This document shows positions 22,444 to 49,700 of a DNA stretch of 64,000 bases, piece after piece (positions within the stretch are counted from its first letter, which is position 1; every line of letters starts with the position of its first letter). A model generated the notes under the pieces. The model did not search any database and was not told where the DNA came from. It saw only the letters and a list, made by a program, of their open reading frames with translations. Made by a program: the position numbers and the translations under genes. Origin of the DNA: Paragordius varius (taxonomy: Eukaryota; Nematomorpha); the NCBI GenBank assembly GCA_964247055.1, contig OZ176055.1, forward strand, positions 3,472,001-3,536,000, written 5' to 3'.

Positions 22444-24847
22444 ATGAAGCTTAAAAAAATTATTGACGAGTGCGAGGAAAAGGGCTTAAATGAAATCGAA
22501 ATTGTGGACAAAGGTCTTGTCAATTTGTATGACCTCCAAGGATTATGTAAATATAATACTTATAAATACAGTGACTTTAAGGAAACTGACTAGGCTTACT
22601 TTAAGCCATAATAAAATAGAATGTATTCCTTATAAATAACAATATTTAGCTCTACCCCCTGGAATCGCTGGCCTAGAATCATTAGAAATATTAAATTTGT
22701 TTAATAATTGCCTAGAGGTTAAAAATTTGTATATTTATAGGAATTACCTACCACTTTGAGTTCTTTACCAAAATTAAGGATTTTGAATTTAAGGTGATTT
22801 TATTATTTATATAGGGTAGTTTCAATTGTTTAAACACTTTACCACGAGGGTTTGGATCATTTTTATCTCTTGAAATATTGGATTTGACATATAACAATCT
22901 CTCAGAAAAATCATTGCCTTCAAATTTTTTTATGATGGGTATTTAGCACATATTCATATACTAGGTACACTTCGAGCCCTTTATCTTGGTGATAATGATT
23001 TTGAAGTTATACCACAAGAAATTGGAAAACTAAAAAATTTGCAAATGGTTTTGTTTTTATATTTTTATAAATCTAATGTTTATTTATCCAAAATTTTATT
23101 TATACTCTTTTTCTAATTTATAAGGTGAATTATTTTCATAATTTTAAACTAAAATTACAAATTGCAGTACTATATGACAACAAAAATAATTTGAATGTCA
23201 TATCTTAAAAATATATAAAATGTTCAAGCGTAACACAATATCCTTTCTTTTATAACGCATTGGCGTATAGCCAAGGTATGTCCTATGTAATTCGCCAGAC
23301 ATCGTTTGTCTATCAACCACACTTTTCTGCAAAACTATTGTTTTATTCATTTCACATCCACACACATTGATTCGGATAAAATTTTTGTCAAAATCTTTTG
23401 ATTTCTGCCGGATTGCAGAATGGATTAAACCCATTATACCTCTGGGCTTTAAGTAACTTTGGTTAGATATTCCAAGGACAAATAATACCGATATTTTGAT
23501 AAAATATCCAGATTCGCCAAATAGGAAGAATTTCTAGCTGTCCATTTTGCCCGATAATTTTTGTTGCTATGTTTGAGCATGATTATATATTATTTTATGT
23601 ATATTATAAAAATTTATTTATGCGTTTAAGTAAAAATCATTTTGGTATAATAATTTTTATTTCATTTATCATTAATGCTTTTATGATTAGCTTAATTTAC
23701 GGGACAATGATTTGGTTGTTTTACCTGAAGAAATTGGCCATCTGCCTAAATTAAAAGAACTGAACATAAGTGGCAACAGATTGACTATTTTACCTCCTGA
23801 CATTAGTAATTAAATTTCAACCTAATTTTTATATAATTGATTTTTAATATTAGGGTTGGTACTGACAATTATTAATTGTATTAATAAATAAATGTTATAC
23901 TTAGCCTATAAGCATAATCAGCCCTTTATTGGGTGATATTCAATAGTTTTAATATAATTTTTGAAAAATTTTTTCAATCAAGGTTTATTTTGTTTGCAAC
24001 ATATATTACTTGTTATATATAATGACTGGTTTTTAACATGATTGAGTTAGCTATCAGTCAGTTTTATATTTTTCGATCGGGTGAAAACCCAATCCCAACT
24101 AATAATATAATGTAATAAAATGATTATACATAAAGAAAGTAAAATAATACAAAATAAAAATCATCTTTTTTATATATCTTTTTTCATTAAAATAAAATTT
24201 TATCGTGTGCTATTGTAGGTATGCTTGAAACAAACTTTGTTTTAATTCCTGGGCATAAACAGGCCCTTAAGATTGATGGAAATCCTTGGATACCACCCAT
24301 TGCTGATCAATTGCGTCTTGGAGTCAATCACGTTTTAACGTATCTCAAAACTTCGACTTATAGAGTGTAAATAATTTTAATTTTTAGATATAAAACAGGG
24401 GTGTTCCAACACAAATGGCTTCGCGTGCGGCATTTTCCAACAAAAAAACTCGGCCGGCTTTATTTTAAAAAATTTCTGGGAATTAATGATTATTTTATTA
24501 GATTTTATACATAAAACTATAAAAAAATACATATACTCTATAAAAACATTTTTTTTCACCAATTTTTGCTAGTACGTTGCCAAAATTAAAAAAGCTATAT
24601 GCAGCATTCATAGAATATTGTTAAATTTACCTTATAAATGATGGATATTTTTGCCAATTAAGAAATTTGCTATGGTTTTTTTTATTTTTGGAAAGCCGCA
24701 TGCAGGGCGCCCTGATTTAAATGACTCTACTCATATTCCTTAAACAGATTATATGAAAAGCATATGGCAAGTTTAGGATCGGTTGAAAATCCCATCGTAC
24801 CAATTCGTGCCAAACATAAAAAGTTGACTCATGGGAAAAAGAAGTGA
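22444..24847 (+). CDS. RSU1: Ras suppressor protein 1, leucine-rich repeat
   Basis: Nine exons: 22444-22546, 22572-22622, 22650-22717, 22741-22793, 22820-22938, 22965-23047, 23691-23805, 24219-24366, 24748-24847. They give 279 residues (human about 277). RSU1 binds PINCH in the ILK-PINCH-parvin complex at cell-matrix adhesions and restrains Ras signalling. Successive leucine-rich repeats are clear: LRKLTRLTLSHNKIESLPPG, ESLEILNLFNNCLEELPT, LPRGFGSFLSLEILDLTYNN, LRALYLGDNDFEVIPQEIGK and LKELNISGNRLTILPPD. These are followed by the RSU1-specific NPWIPPIADQLRLGVNHV and a short basic tail. The first five introns are 25, 27, 23, 26 and 26 nt; the last three are 643, 413 and 381 nt. At intron 4 the acceptor that restores the repeat frame is GGGTAG/T (exon from 22820). 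The gene is head-to-head with ETHE1 and convergent with the Na+/K+-ATPase. Confidence 0.93.
22547..22964 (+). other. Cluster of five ultrashort introns in RSU1
   Basis: Introns at 22547-22571, 22623-22649, 22718-22740, 22794-22819 and 22939-22964 (23-27 nt). All begin with GT and end with AG. Each removal is required to keep the leucine-rich repeat frame, and the resulting protein matches RSU1 through every junction. Confidence 0.88.
24396..24714. mobile_element. hAT-like short non-autonomous element
   Basis: Starts with CAGGGGTGTTCCAAC and ends with GCGCCCTG, with GC-rich subterminal blocks (GCCGCATGC) typical of small hAT-derived elements. It lies in RSU1 intron 8. No transposase and no clean 8-bp target duplication, so it is an old copy. 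Confidence 0.5.
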
Positions 24848-25023
24848 ACGCAAAGGGTCCCAAATTTGTCCATTTTAGCTAAAAAATCTCATATCGCAAT
24901 ATTTTATGCTTTTATCAATTTGTTTAATCATTATTGTTATACAATCAATGGCATTTATTAATTTATTTTATTTTATAAACAATTAATTTTATATACCATA
25001 CACCATTTATTAATTCTGATAGG

Positions 25024-25024
<1 letters not shown>

Positions 25025-25067
<43 letters not shown>
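25025..25067. repeat. (AT)n microsatellite
   Basis: About 21 AT units in the space between the convergent RSU1 and Na+/K+-ATPase 3' ends. A TTTATT just to its left (25005) reads AATAAA for the ATPase strand. Confidence 0.9.
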
Positions 25068-25068
<1 letters not shown>

Positions 25069-25115
25069 TATTTTAAACCAATTCGGAACATTTTCATCAG
25101 GATTATATTTTTGAT

Positions 25116-37893
<12,778 letters not shown>

Positions 37894-40800
37894 CTATACG
37901 TATTAAACATATTATCAATATAGAGAATATGATTAAAGTAATAATAAAAGTATAAGTAAGCAGCAATAAAAAAAGTTTTTAAATTGGTCATCTTAGATAT
38001 TACATAAATACGTTTGGTCGCAAAAGGATATTATATATAGGTAGTAATTATTATCTTAAAACCGCACCGCCGCGATTTTAGCTACCTCAATGTAAGATTT
38101 TTATGATTACCATTAAAGAGGCACAGATATTGAATTTTAATTAAAATCTTTTTTGCCATTTAGTTGTTTCAAAAATCCTGAAAAGATAAATTTAGCAAAT
38201 TATATTCGCACAAGGCGGCAAATTTTTTTAAAAGATTTGGTAATTTTTCTCAGTATTTATTTTGTTTAGAATAAGATGCTTAAAATACTGATTTGGGCTG
38301 TGTGCCCAAAGTAAGCGCTACGGCTTTATTCAATCCATGTTTTTCCAAAAATTAAACATATCTATGTCTAAAAATTAGCCAAATTTACAAACTTTTTATA
38401 ATATTTAAAAAGAGCATATAAAAAATAACCCAAAATATAATGAAAATTAGTAAAATAAAAAAATTGGTACCATAGTTAACTCCCGTTTGAGACCAGCTAT
38501 TTCAGAATCATTTTTAATTTGCGAAAATGACCAACAAGGCTTCATATTTGGAATTCAGGGAATATTTTGCTGACTAATCCCCGGAATTTTACGAAAGATT
38601 AATAATTTACAATCAACTTTAACATTTAATAAAAACTATTGCGAAATAAAAAATCAGAAAAGGACGCAAAAAAGAAAACGCGAATCAAATTATCTATATC
38701 TATTGCGCGAAACTAATATCATAATAATATAATGATAATAATAAAATTTATATATTAATTTGGTCTAAAAAATAAAATAAACTAAATTTTAATATTCAAG
38801 GTCTGTTTGTATGTATGATTATTAAATTTTAAATTTGTATTCCTTTTTTTATCTGAAAAAATTTCTTTTGTTGTCCATCTTCTCCGTTGTAACATACATT
38901 ATTAATTTTTTTACCATAAAATCAGAATTATATCTTTAAGCAACACTTTTCAATACCGCATTACATAAATATAATATTTTAATATTTATATTGAATTATT
39001 GTTATTTTATAAAAAACTATGTATGAATAATTTTTTAAATTAAATAAAAAAATGGTTATTTTTACATTGAAAGATTTGGCATATGGTCATAATTCAAAAT
39101 CATTTTTCAAATAGTCCCTTAACTTTAATAATTCATTTTTCAACATATTTTGATATATATATACATATATATATTTTTAAAATTATAAGAAATTAATATT
39201 TTTGGTGTATTATGCTGCAAAGAACATCAAAAGTATGTTTTAATTTATTTCTCAATTGGCCTAAGTTTTTTTCGAGATTTTATTATTAATTTAAAATTTA
39301 ATTTATGATTTATTTTGCGCAAAGCAGAGCGTTTTTAAATTAAATGAACAAAAAACGATAGATTAAAAAATTTATACATGAGATCTAGCCATTTTTGCTC
39401 ATCCGGAAAAATGACTTTCATATACAAATTTAATAAGTGTATTCACCAAAAAAATAGGATTCCAAGTTTACTCTATCCCAAAAATAGCCATAATTAAAAA
39501 GAAAAAATTCGTTTTGAAAATCAAATAGATATCATATAATTTGATTTAATAAATTATATAAGTTAATTAATATTATTTGATAAAGATAATCCAAATAAAT
39601 GGTGATTGAATTGAGTTTTTATTTTAATTTTTTATTTTTCGCTAATTTAAGAATATCATACAATACAACGAAATTCATTGGTTTTTTATATTTAAGAGAT
39701 ATAAAAAATCATTTTTTACAGCTGTGGTTTTGTAAATTTGTAGAAATTTTTGGATTTGAAAAAAACTAATGATGGCGGTTTCAAAACAGTTAATCTCTAA
39801 TTAATTTGTTAACGCCTTATTATCTTTAAGTTTGGTTTATACCCCAGATCGATTATATGGAAAAAACTTAAAAAGTTTTAATATTATTGTTGATGTTGAA
39901 ATGTATGCATTGCATAGCTTTTTCAACACATTATAGAAGAAATTTTGAAAAAGTATCTGGTTTAAAAATCCAAACTCAATATCTGAAAATTTTTTGTAGG
40001 TTATGTTAAAAAATTATAAAAACATATTTATATATTATGGTTAAAAAAATAATATTATTTATCCTTATTGCTTTTGATTGCGGTTAAATTATTTTGAATC
40101 ATCTGTTTGTTACAATGGATTCGGACATAATAAAACAACTTCCATATTACTTTTCTTTTTTAAAAGTTTAAAGTTCTCAGCATAATAATAATTTTTAAAT
40201 CTCAATTTAATTTAACACCACATTCAGATATTAACGTTTTCTGACTAAGTCACAGCTATTATTTTCCATGAGATTTGGCTTATGGCTTCTGAGGTTGCCA
40301 ATAAATAATATTTTGTTAGGAATAATATATGCCAACTAACTTATTTGCATATTTATGAGATATAAATTGAGCATTAAACAAAATTTTTGGAAAACAATTT
40401 TTTGTAATTATGTCATAGTTTTATTAATGGAATTATATCTATAGCATATTGATCGATTATTTATTATAGGTATGTTTTAATATCATTTCTTATGAATATA
40501 TTAAAATTAATCCTATTATGATACTATTTAAAGAAACGAAATATATCTGAAAAATTGTAATAAATTTCGATTAACTAACTACTACCGATATATCAATCGA
40601 TTAAAATGATAGAAAATTGGATTTTTCTGTATTCAACATTCAAAATGTGAGATATGGAAAATACTATTTTTATATATGCTCTTTCCTCATAAAATTTTGA
40701 TTCCGTGGGGATTTTATGTACAATAATTTGGTATCAGTCGCTAATTATATACTTGTCAAAATTCTATATTGTGATTATGATATGGATATATATGATAAAA

Positions 40801-43706
40801 ATATTTATAAATTCGTGAACTTTACGTAGATGAATTTTAATGTTTTTTTGACAGAGGATATATAATATAAAAATTTTAACTTAACTGATATTTGTAGAAT
40901 CAAGATATTATAATTTTTGTTTTTTTGGTAGTAATTTTAGAACAAAAGCTCTTTATTCACAAATCAGATATCTTTGGTATAGCTTGTTCATTTTTATATT
41001 TTAATTCAGTAGTTTAATAGAAAGGTTTAGAATCACTAATATGTTACTTTTTCTATATTAAAATTGATAAAAATTTCTTTTTCAAATTCGATTAAATAAA
41101 CATAGTTTCAATGATATCTACCCTTGGACAATCAAAAAATTTGTTGGGTTATCTGGCATCTAAAAATGTGTAAAGTTTAGACCAAGGGTGTTTGTTCTCC
41201 AACAAATTTTTCTAGTTCTTTGGCCATTTGATTAACTTTTACAAAAAATTTTTTTACAAATATCAATTTAAGATTTTGTTAGCATAATTATGGATTTATA
41301 AATTTTCCGCGGGCCGCATATAAGTGTGAGACACCCCTGGATTAAATTAAAGAATTACAAACAATTATACTTTTTTTAATAAAAACACAGTCTGGTTCAA
41401 AATGTTTCGTAATTATGATGTGTTATTAATTTTCCGGTTTCACAAAATAGGTTTATAACACTAGACTACAAATTTTGTATTTTTAATGGCAATTTTGATA
41501 AATTGACCATTTATTTAATCTAAGTACATAAATAGTATATCTGAAATAAATTGGTCTAACACCTAAGGATTTTTTTATCTGGATAGAACCATGTATTTTA
41601 TGTCATTCTACAAGAGCGCAAAACAAATCTTACGAATGGTATTTGGTCATTTAAATCAATCTGTGAAAGATATTTGGCTTTATAAGGTCAAAATTTTCAA
41701 CCCTTAAATAAGTCAAAAATTTTTGTAGACAATCTAATTTAAAAATCATATAAATTATTTAAATATAATTATTAGGGTTTAATTAGTATAAATCTTAAAA
41801 AAATCTCTGAAAAAGCGTTTGGTTATTATATTAATAAAAATAATTATTATCAAAATTATTTTACCTAGTGGATACTAAAATGCATTATAACTGTAAATTT
41901 ATTACAGCATCGTTAAAAAAATCAAAAAATTTCTTAAACTTTGTTCTTAGTCTTTGAAATTTCTATAAGCCTCCTAAAAAAAATAAATTAATATTGATAA
42001 GATGGTAATTTTCTAAAAACAGAAACTTAAAAATAGCTGTTTTGAATGACATAAAAGCAATAAATAAGTGTTAATCAAAAAAAATTTCTTGTGTTATCTT
42101 TTTTGGACATTCATTGCTATCTAGACAAACGTTTGAGCTATTTTCATCCATTAGTTTTAAAAATATTTTAATTAAGAAAAATGCTCAAGCTTGCGGGTTT
42201 GTCGCTTCCTACGTCCAATATTAAGTATCGATGTAAAACATATTAATATGCATTTTATAGAGTTTTATTACTTTTTCGAATGATATATTACAAATGGGCA
42301 TTTGTTGTATATTTTCAAAGAAAAACATTTTTTAGTAAAATTTTGATAAAGCGGGCGCATAATCAAAAAATCAAAATATACCAAATTCTTAGGTATTATA
42401 ATTTTTTTTCAGATTTACTGATAAATATATAATAAATATCAGAAAATGAAAAAACCTGAGTGGCAGAATTGTTGTCTAGTGTTATTAATATAAAATCAAT
42501 TCTACAATCATAAATCAATAAGGAACCACAAAAAACATTTATTATAATTTTTGTTTCCCAATTGAACATAACAATAATATATAAATATTATAATAAAAGT
42601 GGTTGGGAAAATTACTATGCATGTCAAAAAATCTAGAAATGTTGAAAATTTGTCGGTAAAAAATAAAGTGGTGTTGCAATATTTAAATAAGGGCCTCTTT
42701 TACTCTATTATAAGTAGTTAAATTAAAGTATTAAAATATTAAATCGCAGTAAAAATTGAAATTTAACAGACAAAATGTAAAAAAAGATAGTTTTTTAAAG
42801 GCTATTATATTTTTTAATAATCAGTGTTTCATTGCAAAGTATGGAGCAAAACTTAAATTGGTAAAACTTAATATATATTTTTAGAATTTAATTAAATAGT
42901 TTAGGTGGGAAAGTTTAAAACAAAGTATGGCTGCCTTTTGAAAAAAATATTTGTCTTTAAATTTTACATTTTGCCTGTGCATAATTTCAATTATTACTAT
43001 ATATATGATCATCTTGGGAAAATTCTTTGGAAAGTAGATTAGGATTTCAATGCTATCGTCCCTTTAAACTTAGACTGTAATCTAATCATAAATTATGATA
43101 GAAAAAAACTGAATCTAAATGCAGGCTTTTTAAAATTTAAGGTGTAATGTACAAAAGTTTTAACATGTAAAATAAATTTTTTTAACTTAGTAGATAAAAA
43201 GGGAAAAAAGGAATTTTTTTAAGAAAAACGCGACAAAATTAAGGTATCACAATAAACAAATTTAGTTATAAAATTTGTATGCCAATGCCCAATCATATAT
43301 AATTATAATTAAAACTGTAAAAATATATTTATATAAACAAGTTTTGCGATGGTTATACAAAACAATTTGATTCAAGTGCATTATGTGGAAGCCAGAAATG
43401 AAAATGAAAGGCTTACATATATGCATTATTCATTTAATACTTACTACTTTGTATGAGAGAAGATTTGTTTTGTTGTTGATACTAATTTTTACCCAATAAA
43501 TTAGTTTAAAAATTTGAAAATTGCATTTTAAATATAGTAGTGTGAATGAGATGTATGCATGTTAAGTTGAGAAAAAATGGTGTGCATTTACAATGTGCCA
43601 AAAATATGTTGAGAAAGGAATATTCGAAAATTATCGGTAATTAACTAAATTTCGAATTAATAAACAAATCTAATCGATTCAAAAAAGGCGTATTAGGGCT
43701 TTAAAA
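37894..43706. other. Gene-poor stretch upstream of the ATPase
   Basis: 5.8 kb of AT-rich sequence with many stops. It should hold the first coding exon (start Met plus lysine-rich leader), 5' UTR and promoter of the ATPase. I searched for a lysine-rich minus-strand frame ending in phase 0 at a GT and did not find a convincing one. A small hAT-like element is at 41183-41339, and a single end of the AGTATGGTTGTC family is near 42920. The rest shows nothing I can support. Confidence 0.5.
41183..41339. mobile_element. hAT-like short element, 157 bp
   Basis: Ends CAAGGGTGTTT and, inverted, CAGGGGTGTCT; GCGGGCCGCATAT lies just inside the right end. The flanking 8-mers (GTTTAGAC, GATTAAAT) agree only partly. 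Confidence 0.55.
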
Positions 43707-46700
43707 TTACCATTTACTGCGAAAGATGCGATATTTGAGTACAAAAAACACTATGATTCGTAGGACACAAAAAAATACTACGAGACATATGAGATCAAAT
43801 TTAAGGTTAGACTCCTTCTTAACATCCATCAGTTCGAGGAAGGTTTTGGCCTTTTTGAAAAAACAGAATTTTTCACTGCACTTTAGGGCTGGGCGATCGA
43901 AGCCATATATAGCAAGTAAAACACCTTCAAATGAATATCTGTGAAAAAAATAAAATTAAAAGTAGAGATTTCACAATAAACTCACTCATTATAAGTTTTT
44001 TGTGAAAAATATACTGAGTTTATTTACTAAGCTTAAGGTAATTATTATAAACTTTTCCGATTTTTATGCAAAGTTTTAATTTTTAAGTTATAAATGTTCA
44101 AAATTGAGAACATCCCGATAAACTTACTGGCTTGTGGGCATTAGGGACGGGTAAAGGGCCAAACACAATAAAAAAAATTTATTTATTGTTTTTTACAATC
44201 TATGTGTAAAATTATCAATATTTAGTAAAATTTAAAATTAAAATAACTTTTTTATTTTTATATATATTTTTAAAAACATGTATTTTTCCCACATTCGGGG
44301 TCATTATAAAGGGGGGGGGGGGGATTTTAATATTTAAAGAAAGAAAATATATTAATATCAATATATTACCTAACGTATGAAAGGTAGGATACCCATTGCA
44401 TGTAAAAAGGAATCGTATCAAAATTAATGAAAAATCCACTAAATAATAGTATAGGGATTGCGGTGAGTGGACCCAAAAACACAGCAAGCTATAGATTATT
44501 ACAATAGAATATAACAATTAGAAATAGCTTAAAAACGTTGATTTAAAAGCAATAAATTTATGTGTAATCAAATAACATTAAAATACGACATTTATTAAGT
44601 TTTAAGTGGTCATAATGATATCCGGCTTGACTGCTTTTTAATCAGTCACTCTCAGTGACAAGCAGCAATGTTAAAAATAATCCAAAAAATAAGTCACTAA
44701 TTAAAAAGGTTTTAATACTGTAAACAATATAATTAACAAAAACAAAAATTGACATATGCATTTCGATCCTTTCTTTTGTTACATTTTACCTATCCTCATA
44801 TGTTTTTGATTGCTTTTTTTAAAAAAACAATCTTATATTCACACTTGAATGCGTTTATAACCGGTCAAACTTAACCCTAAACATAAAACCAAAAACTTTA
44901 TTTTTGGATATTTAAATTCTGAATTCACTAGTTATATTTTTAGAAAATTAAGACCTGAAGCGATAGACCGGCACCAATAATAAGACCCAATGATTGTGAA
45001 ATGAGGGCAGTGAGCACAGAAATGGTGAGAAATAAGAAAAATCTATTTGGATCCGCAGGTTGGGCCGTCATCCAATACACGATTATGCAGTATATGAGTG
45101 GGAAAACAATCTTTAAAAATTAGTGTGTTAAAAATGATTTTTGTGATTTTGACTTTTCTTTCTTTTACAGTAAAAAAGTAAAATTTTAATTATAGAAAAT
45201 CAAATATTTTTTCTTTTTATCCTTAATATTTTTTATTATAGAGGGGAAACATATAAAGTTTGTGTATATGTATAAATGTAATTTTTTAACTTTTTGATTA
45301 TAAAAAGTGAATTGTAACAAAAATTTGGTTTATGAAATAAAACTAGTAGCTATATAATTTTATAGTAAAGAATGAATTAAATAAAAAGTAAAAGACAAAT
45401 ATATTTCTTAGGGCAATTATATTCTTGATCCTTGATAAATGTGAATAACCGTATGATTAAAATAGTGTTGTCGTGATCACTATTGCTTAATTCGCAATTA
45501 GTAAAAATATGGTTAATATTAATATTTATTTTTATATTTATCATTCATTTATTTTTATACATAAGCCTTACAAAAATTGCATATATTTATAATTTCATAT
45601 ATAATGTTATTATTAATTGATATAATTCCAACAAAATATGTAGAATTAAAAGGGCATTAATTTATAAATGATATAATATAAATTACCTGGAAAGGTACGT
45701 CAGCCAGTGTTTTAGCTAAATAGTAGCATTTTAAGCTGTACCAATAATTCAAATGTTCTTTAATAAAAACCATCATTTCTATAGGGACTAATGACAATAA
45801 ATAAACAATGTTTATTAAATTAAACAAATAATATAGGTCCCATTTAATTTAATAATATAACTTGTGAAAAAAAAGCAAGTAAAATGAATTAAAAAATTTA
45901 ATTAAACAATATATAACATTTATTTTAAAAAGCGTATAAAGACTTACAAGTTAAAACAGTAGGCATGAGTGCAGCAAACATGATAAATAGCATGGAAAAA
46001 AATAAACAACCACCATTGTTCCACACTTTGCCAGCTTCATTCCCAATATTGTAGTATAATAAACCTGGAATAAATAAAATAAAATTGTTTTTGATATTAA
46101 TATATAATATTAATACTAATATAAACATATTTGACAAATAAATATATATCTAATATTGGAGCAAGAGTTTCCAACTCAAATGGCCTCGCAGGCTGTCATC
46201 GAATAGGGGTATTAAATTTTTTTATTAGATTGTAAAGATATTGGGAATAAATGACAAATAATATATAATGCCTATTTATTACATTAATTTTGTTAGTTCA
46301 TTGCCAAATGGAAAGATTGACTCAAAAATTTTGCTTAAGAAATATCAATTTTAATAATTATAAGCAAATATTTAAATTGCAATATTAGTATTTGGTAATA
46401 ATTTTCAGAAATTTTTTCGGGCCGCACATAGTTTAGTGTTTCAAAAGGTCGCATGCCGCCCGCGTATTGGACACCCCTGGTCTATCATAGGGCTATTGGT
46501 GTAATAACCTTTATTCCCAAGAAATTTAATTTAGACAATACAAAATGCTATGTATCTACCTATCAAAAATCCAACCAACAAATGAGCCCCAAATCGTATA
46601 CGAGTCAATGTAGTATCCCGTAAAATGGTAAGGAAAGCCCGTATAAATAGGACACGAAATCGCCCATAAAAACCTAGACCCCAACCTCTATTACCGTATG

Positions 46701-49700
46701 AGTGGTGTTTTAAAGTAGGTGATCCATCTATTCTACCATCTGTTTGATATATATTTGAGGCGGAAGAATCAATTAATGGAGTTAGGTTTGGTCTGGAGTG
46801 CTTATCATCTATATCCACACAAGGATTGCTAAATGGTATATCTATGAAAATAACAAAAAAGAACACATGTTATATTTTAATTATTAATTATATAAAGGCC
46901 AACAAAATCAGTAATACGCTGAGGGCAAAGACCAGTTTGTAATGATCTGTAAAATCATTAATTGTACACAAGGGCATGTGTTACGTAAAATAAAATCGTT
47001 TTAGATTACCACGAAGTATAAATATTATGAATATAAATTACTTCGTGTAGTATGGAAACTCCGAATCTGGAGTCCTACCCTTTACAATGATGATGATTAT
47101 ATGAAATAGATATAAAACTAAACCGGTTACAAATGCATTTCTGACCGTGATTATGACTGGCTAAAAATTTTAAATATATATATATATATATATAGGATAG
47201 AAATTAATAAAAAAAATGGTAAAAAACCTTGTAAAAATGATTATTATCAATTATATCAAATTTCGATTATTATTAATTTATAGGTACAAGTTTCAATCCA
47301 ATTTGATATATTAGTTACATAAATCTGTAAATGTGGAATAATGACTGGTCATAAACGCAATAAATTCATTAGCAAGTGAAATTGGTTACTATTTTTTGAT
47401 CTGTTAAAACCCAACTTTACATACCTTTATTATCAATTTATACTTATTTAAGGAGTACTTATTCAATAAAAGTTTATAGTTAAAAAAAGCAAATTGATTA
47501 CTAAAAAATATTAATTTTAAAAACCCTAAAATTTTTTTAGAGAGCATTTCAAATACCTTCAGATGCGTGTCCTGTACAACATCCACCACACTTTGTACCC
47601 AATTTCTTTTTATCTTTAACATCATATTCTTTATACATATCAGTCGTGCGATATTTCCCATGATTACCGCGAAGTTTTTGAAACTATGATAAAAAATATT
47701 TTTTTTTATAATATTTATTGATTGAACAAATCAGAATATACATATTTTTAAACTCCATGATATAACAAAATTATGTACTCTAGTCAATTAAATAATTATA
47801 ATATTTGAATCCTTGTTATATTAATAACATAAAAAATAACGAGGTGTATTTTATTAGCTAAAGCATTATAAATGATTTTCACCATTAAGTTTATTCAATT
47901 GATTCCTAATCAAACTTACTCTTTATTAACTTTTTATGCCTTGTGTAATAAACTCGGAAATTCTGCATTCTTCACACATTTGTATAACGGAAAACTTAAT
48001 TTTTTACCTATCAAACAAAAAGATTTTGTTTTTACAATCATATTTATAATCCAAAATAAAGCGATACACTCAGAGGGAAAAAAACATTCCAAATGCAATA
48101 CTCAAATAAACCTAAACGAACAAAACTCAATCTTATCTCATAAACCCTAAGATATTGCTTTAAATTCAGATTATTAACTTAATTATTACATTATTATCGA
48201 AATAAAATAGCCAAAAAACATATTAAAAGCAAAACTAAACCAAAATCCGCGCTTTCGAAGGTTTCTTATGCCCAGTGTTGCTCATATTGATATGACAGTT
48301 CTGTTCGTCGTCTACACATTTGTCATTGAGTTTAGTTTCATTCAATGAATTTTTGAGAGCCGAAGTAGTGATTGAGTGTGTTGAGATATGTCTATCAAAA
48401 TTCTCATCAGAGTTTTCGCCACCCAAAACAAGGGCCATATTAACACAACTATGTTGTGCTTTTATATTTTCTGTGTCGCATAGCCTTTGATTTTGATTTT
48501 GTTGATTATTGCTTATTTCATTTGCAACATTGTCGATTGATTGTGGAAATTTATCCATTTTGTTGTCGCAATTGTTTTGAGGTGTAACATCATTATAATC
48601 ACATGGATTTGGGTTATTTTGAGCTTTATGAAAATATATATATATATATATCAAAGTACAGAAATGTTGTGGTATGTGTTTTGAATATGTATAAAAAATA
48701 TATTTTTTTACCACATATTTAGTAAAATGTCATGATATACCATTTACAATTAAAATTCACCCTTGAACAATTCAACACCCTCGAACAATTCAAATTCACT
48801 CTCAAACAAAATATGATCTTTGAGATTAAAAATTACCTATATTTATATATTTTTAAAAAAATTTGTTTTATATTAAAATAATACTGAAAATAAACTATGC
48901 CATAAAGATATATTCATATTAATAATGAGTTATATTAGTTCGATAACACAATTTATCAATTTGAACTGTAAATGGTATATTAATTATTTATAAAAAACAA
49001 TATAAATATGAAAAAAATGTTAAACAATATAATTATACAGGAATGTAAGCTAAATTAAAAGGGAAACCGGAACCATTTTTTGTTTCCGTTTTATTTTTTT
49101 TGCTATGATATCAATTTTAGTTTCACATAATTTTATAGATAACAAACGTTTCCGGTTTCAAACTTGCTATGATTTTAATTCAACATAATTATTTTTAAAA
49201 CGGTTCTAAAAGTTTTTTCCTATTATATGGTTTCTGTTCCATTGTTTTTGTGAAATTCCGGTTCCATTGTTAAAACAAATTGGTTGTTTCGGTTTAGATT
49301 TTTAAACTTTGAAAGAGTTTAATTATTTTGATACTACAGATAAAAAATATACAAATAATAACATCAAAATATATTAATGTGTGACTTTCGTGAAATTTAA
49401 TGATAAATACTTTTTCATACGTTAAATATGGTACTAAAAATATTTATATTTTTTTTTAAATTGCTATAATTGCTAAAAACTTGATTCAGATTTGGTTTCC
49501 GTAAAAGGTGTTGATGTGTGAGCAATTGATTTAAATGATGTACCATTCGAGTTTGCTTTCAATTCAATATCTAAAACATATGTGCAATCAACCAAAATTT
49601 ATATCAGTAAATCTTTCCGATATTTAGCTAACAGATAATATAAATTTTCAATCATCTGGTTTTAAAATTAACAACATTTTAAAACAACATTTTTTAGAAA

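Noticed and set aside
23198-23434. 78-codon frame on minus in RSU1 intron 6
   Set aside because: No recognisable domain or splice partners; only its slightly higher GC content drew attention.
38865-38980. Minus-strand frame beginning MLQRRRWTTKE as a candidate for the missing ATPase first exon
   Set aside because: Its sequence does not resemble the family leader and it has no suitable phase-0 donor.
47872-48150. 92-codon frame on plus inside an ABCG intron
   Set aside because: No domain, no conserved motif, AT-biased composition.
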